Of a stretch of 16,139 bases of DNA, positions 16,081 to 16,139 are shown one piece after another. The notes beneath the pieces are model-generated. The model did no database searches and was not told the origin of the DNA. It saw only the letters and a program-made list of their open reading frames with translations. Origin of the DNA: Candidatus Cloacimonadota bacterium (lineage in GTDB: Bacteria; Cloacimonadota; Cloacimonadia; Cloacimonadales; TCS61); the NCBI GenBank assembly GCA_011372345.1, contig DRTC01000382.1, positions 1-16,139 on the forward strand, given 5' to 3'. The stretch's first letter is position 1. Each line of letters begins with the position of its first letter. A program made the translations under genes and the position numbers.

Positions 16081-16139
16081 TTATTTTAATAAAATCATTT
16101 TTTTTATTATCCGGGTGTTTTCTCCCGATAGTTTATAAA
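16081..16139 (-). CDS. C-terminal tail of a further type IX sorting-domain protein (5' part outside the window)
   Basis: On the minus strand the frame from 16137 reads YKLSGENTRIIKKMILLK and stops at TAA (16081-16083). This is the terminal strand of a type IX secretion sorting domain, as in the four complete or broken copies in the window (KKMIL-type endings). Only the tail is visible, so nothing can be said of the rest. It ends 99 bases before the start of the 14674-15981 gene on the same strand; I see no clear terminator in that gap. Confidence 0.75.
   Translation of the reverse strand, partial: YKLSGENTRIIKKMILLK

Noticed and set aside
16026..16136. A 36-codon open frame on the minus strand reading TIGRKHPDNKKNDFIKIKIN...
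   Set aside because: It follows a stop, has no start codon with a ribosome binding site, and overlaps the sorting-domain tail in another frame, which is the better explanation.

Overview
The window looks like a fragment of an uncultured, anaerobe-type Gram-negative bacterium from the Cloacimonadota or a neighbouring FCB lineage. The basis is five proteins (one only a tail) that end in the type IX secretion sorting domain, with PNPF, IKGQ.VK and KKMIL-type motifs, plus low GC and intergenic DNA full of short palindromes. The assignment is an inference from style; no marker gene is present. All genes except the first fragment lie on the minus strand.

Layout. At the left edge is the C-terminal end of an AMP-forming acyl-CoA/acyl-ACP synthetase (+). 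After a hairpin-rich gap come, on the minus strand, a PAP2-family phosphatase (661-1413), ornithine carbamoyltransferase (1595-2590) and a GC-richer 316-residue protein of unknown function (2839-3789). A gene-poor stretch (3790-4581) holds an 11-unit, 21-bp tandem repeat, several inverted repeats and a terminator. Then follow a very large gingipain-type C25 protease gene broken by two in-frame stops (4582-8850), a seven-repeat propeller-like secreted protein (8864-10273), and a cluster of three related thioredoxin-fold secreted proteins (10460-12676, 12690-14525, 14674-15981). At the right edge is the tail of one more secreted protein.

Main discovery. Two of the three thioredoxin-fold genes are cut near their 5' ends by an in-frame TGA exactly where the first cysteine of a CxxC redox motif belongs. 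Reading TGA as selenocysteine restores a signal peptide, a good ribosome binding site, and the motifs TW-U-GYCP (gene 14674-15981) and AS-U-GSCP (gene 10460-12676). Each TGA is followed at the right distance by a possible bacterial SECIS hairpin; the one at 12543-12563 is a perfect 9-bp stem with a GGA loop. The third paralogue, between them, has serine at the same position (TWSGYCP). One of the recoded genes also ends naturally at TGA, so UGA is still a stop here and recoding must depend on context. The picture is a set of exported, probably surface-anchored, Sec-x-x-Cys thioredoxin-like proteins fused to PKD, beta-helix or Hydin-like modules. A conventional gene caller would truncate both and lose the signal peptide and active site.

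The genes probably form two minus-strand transcription units. One covers the thioredoxin-fold trio (13 bp between the last two) and ends at a hairpin at 10353-10397. The other covers the propeller protein and the protease (13 bp apart) and ends at a hairpin at 4431-4464. The AT-rich protease/propeller block and the GC-richer 316-residue gene differ clearly in base composition from their surroundings.
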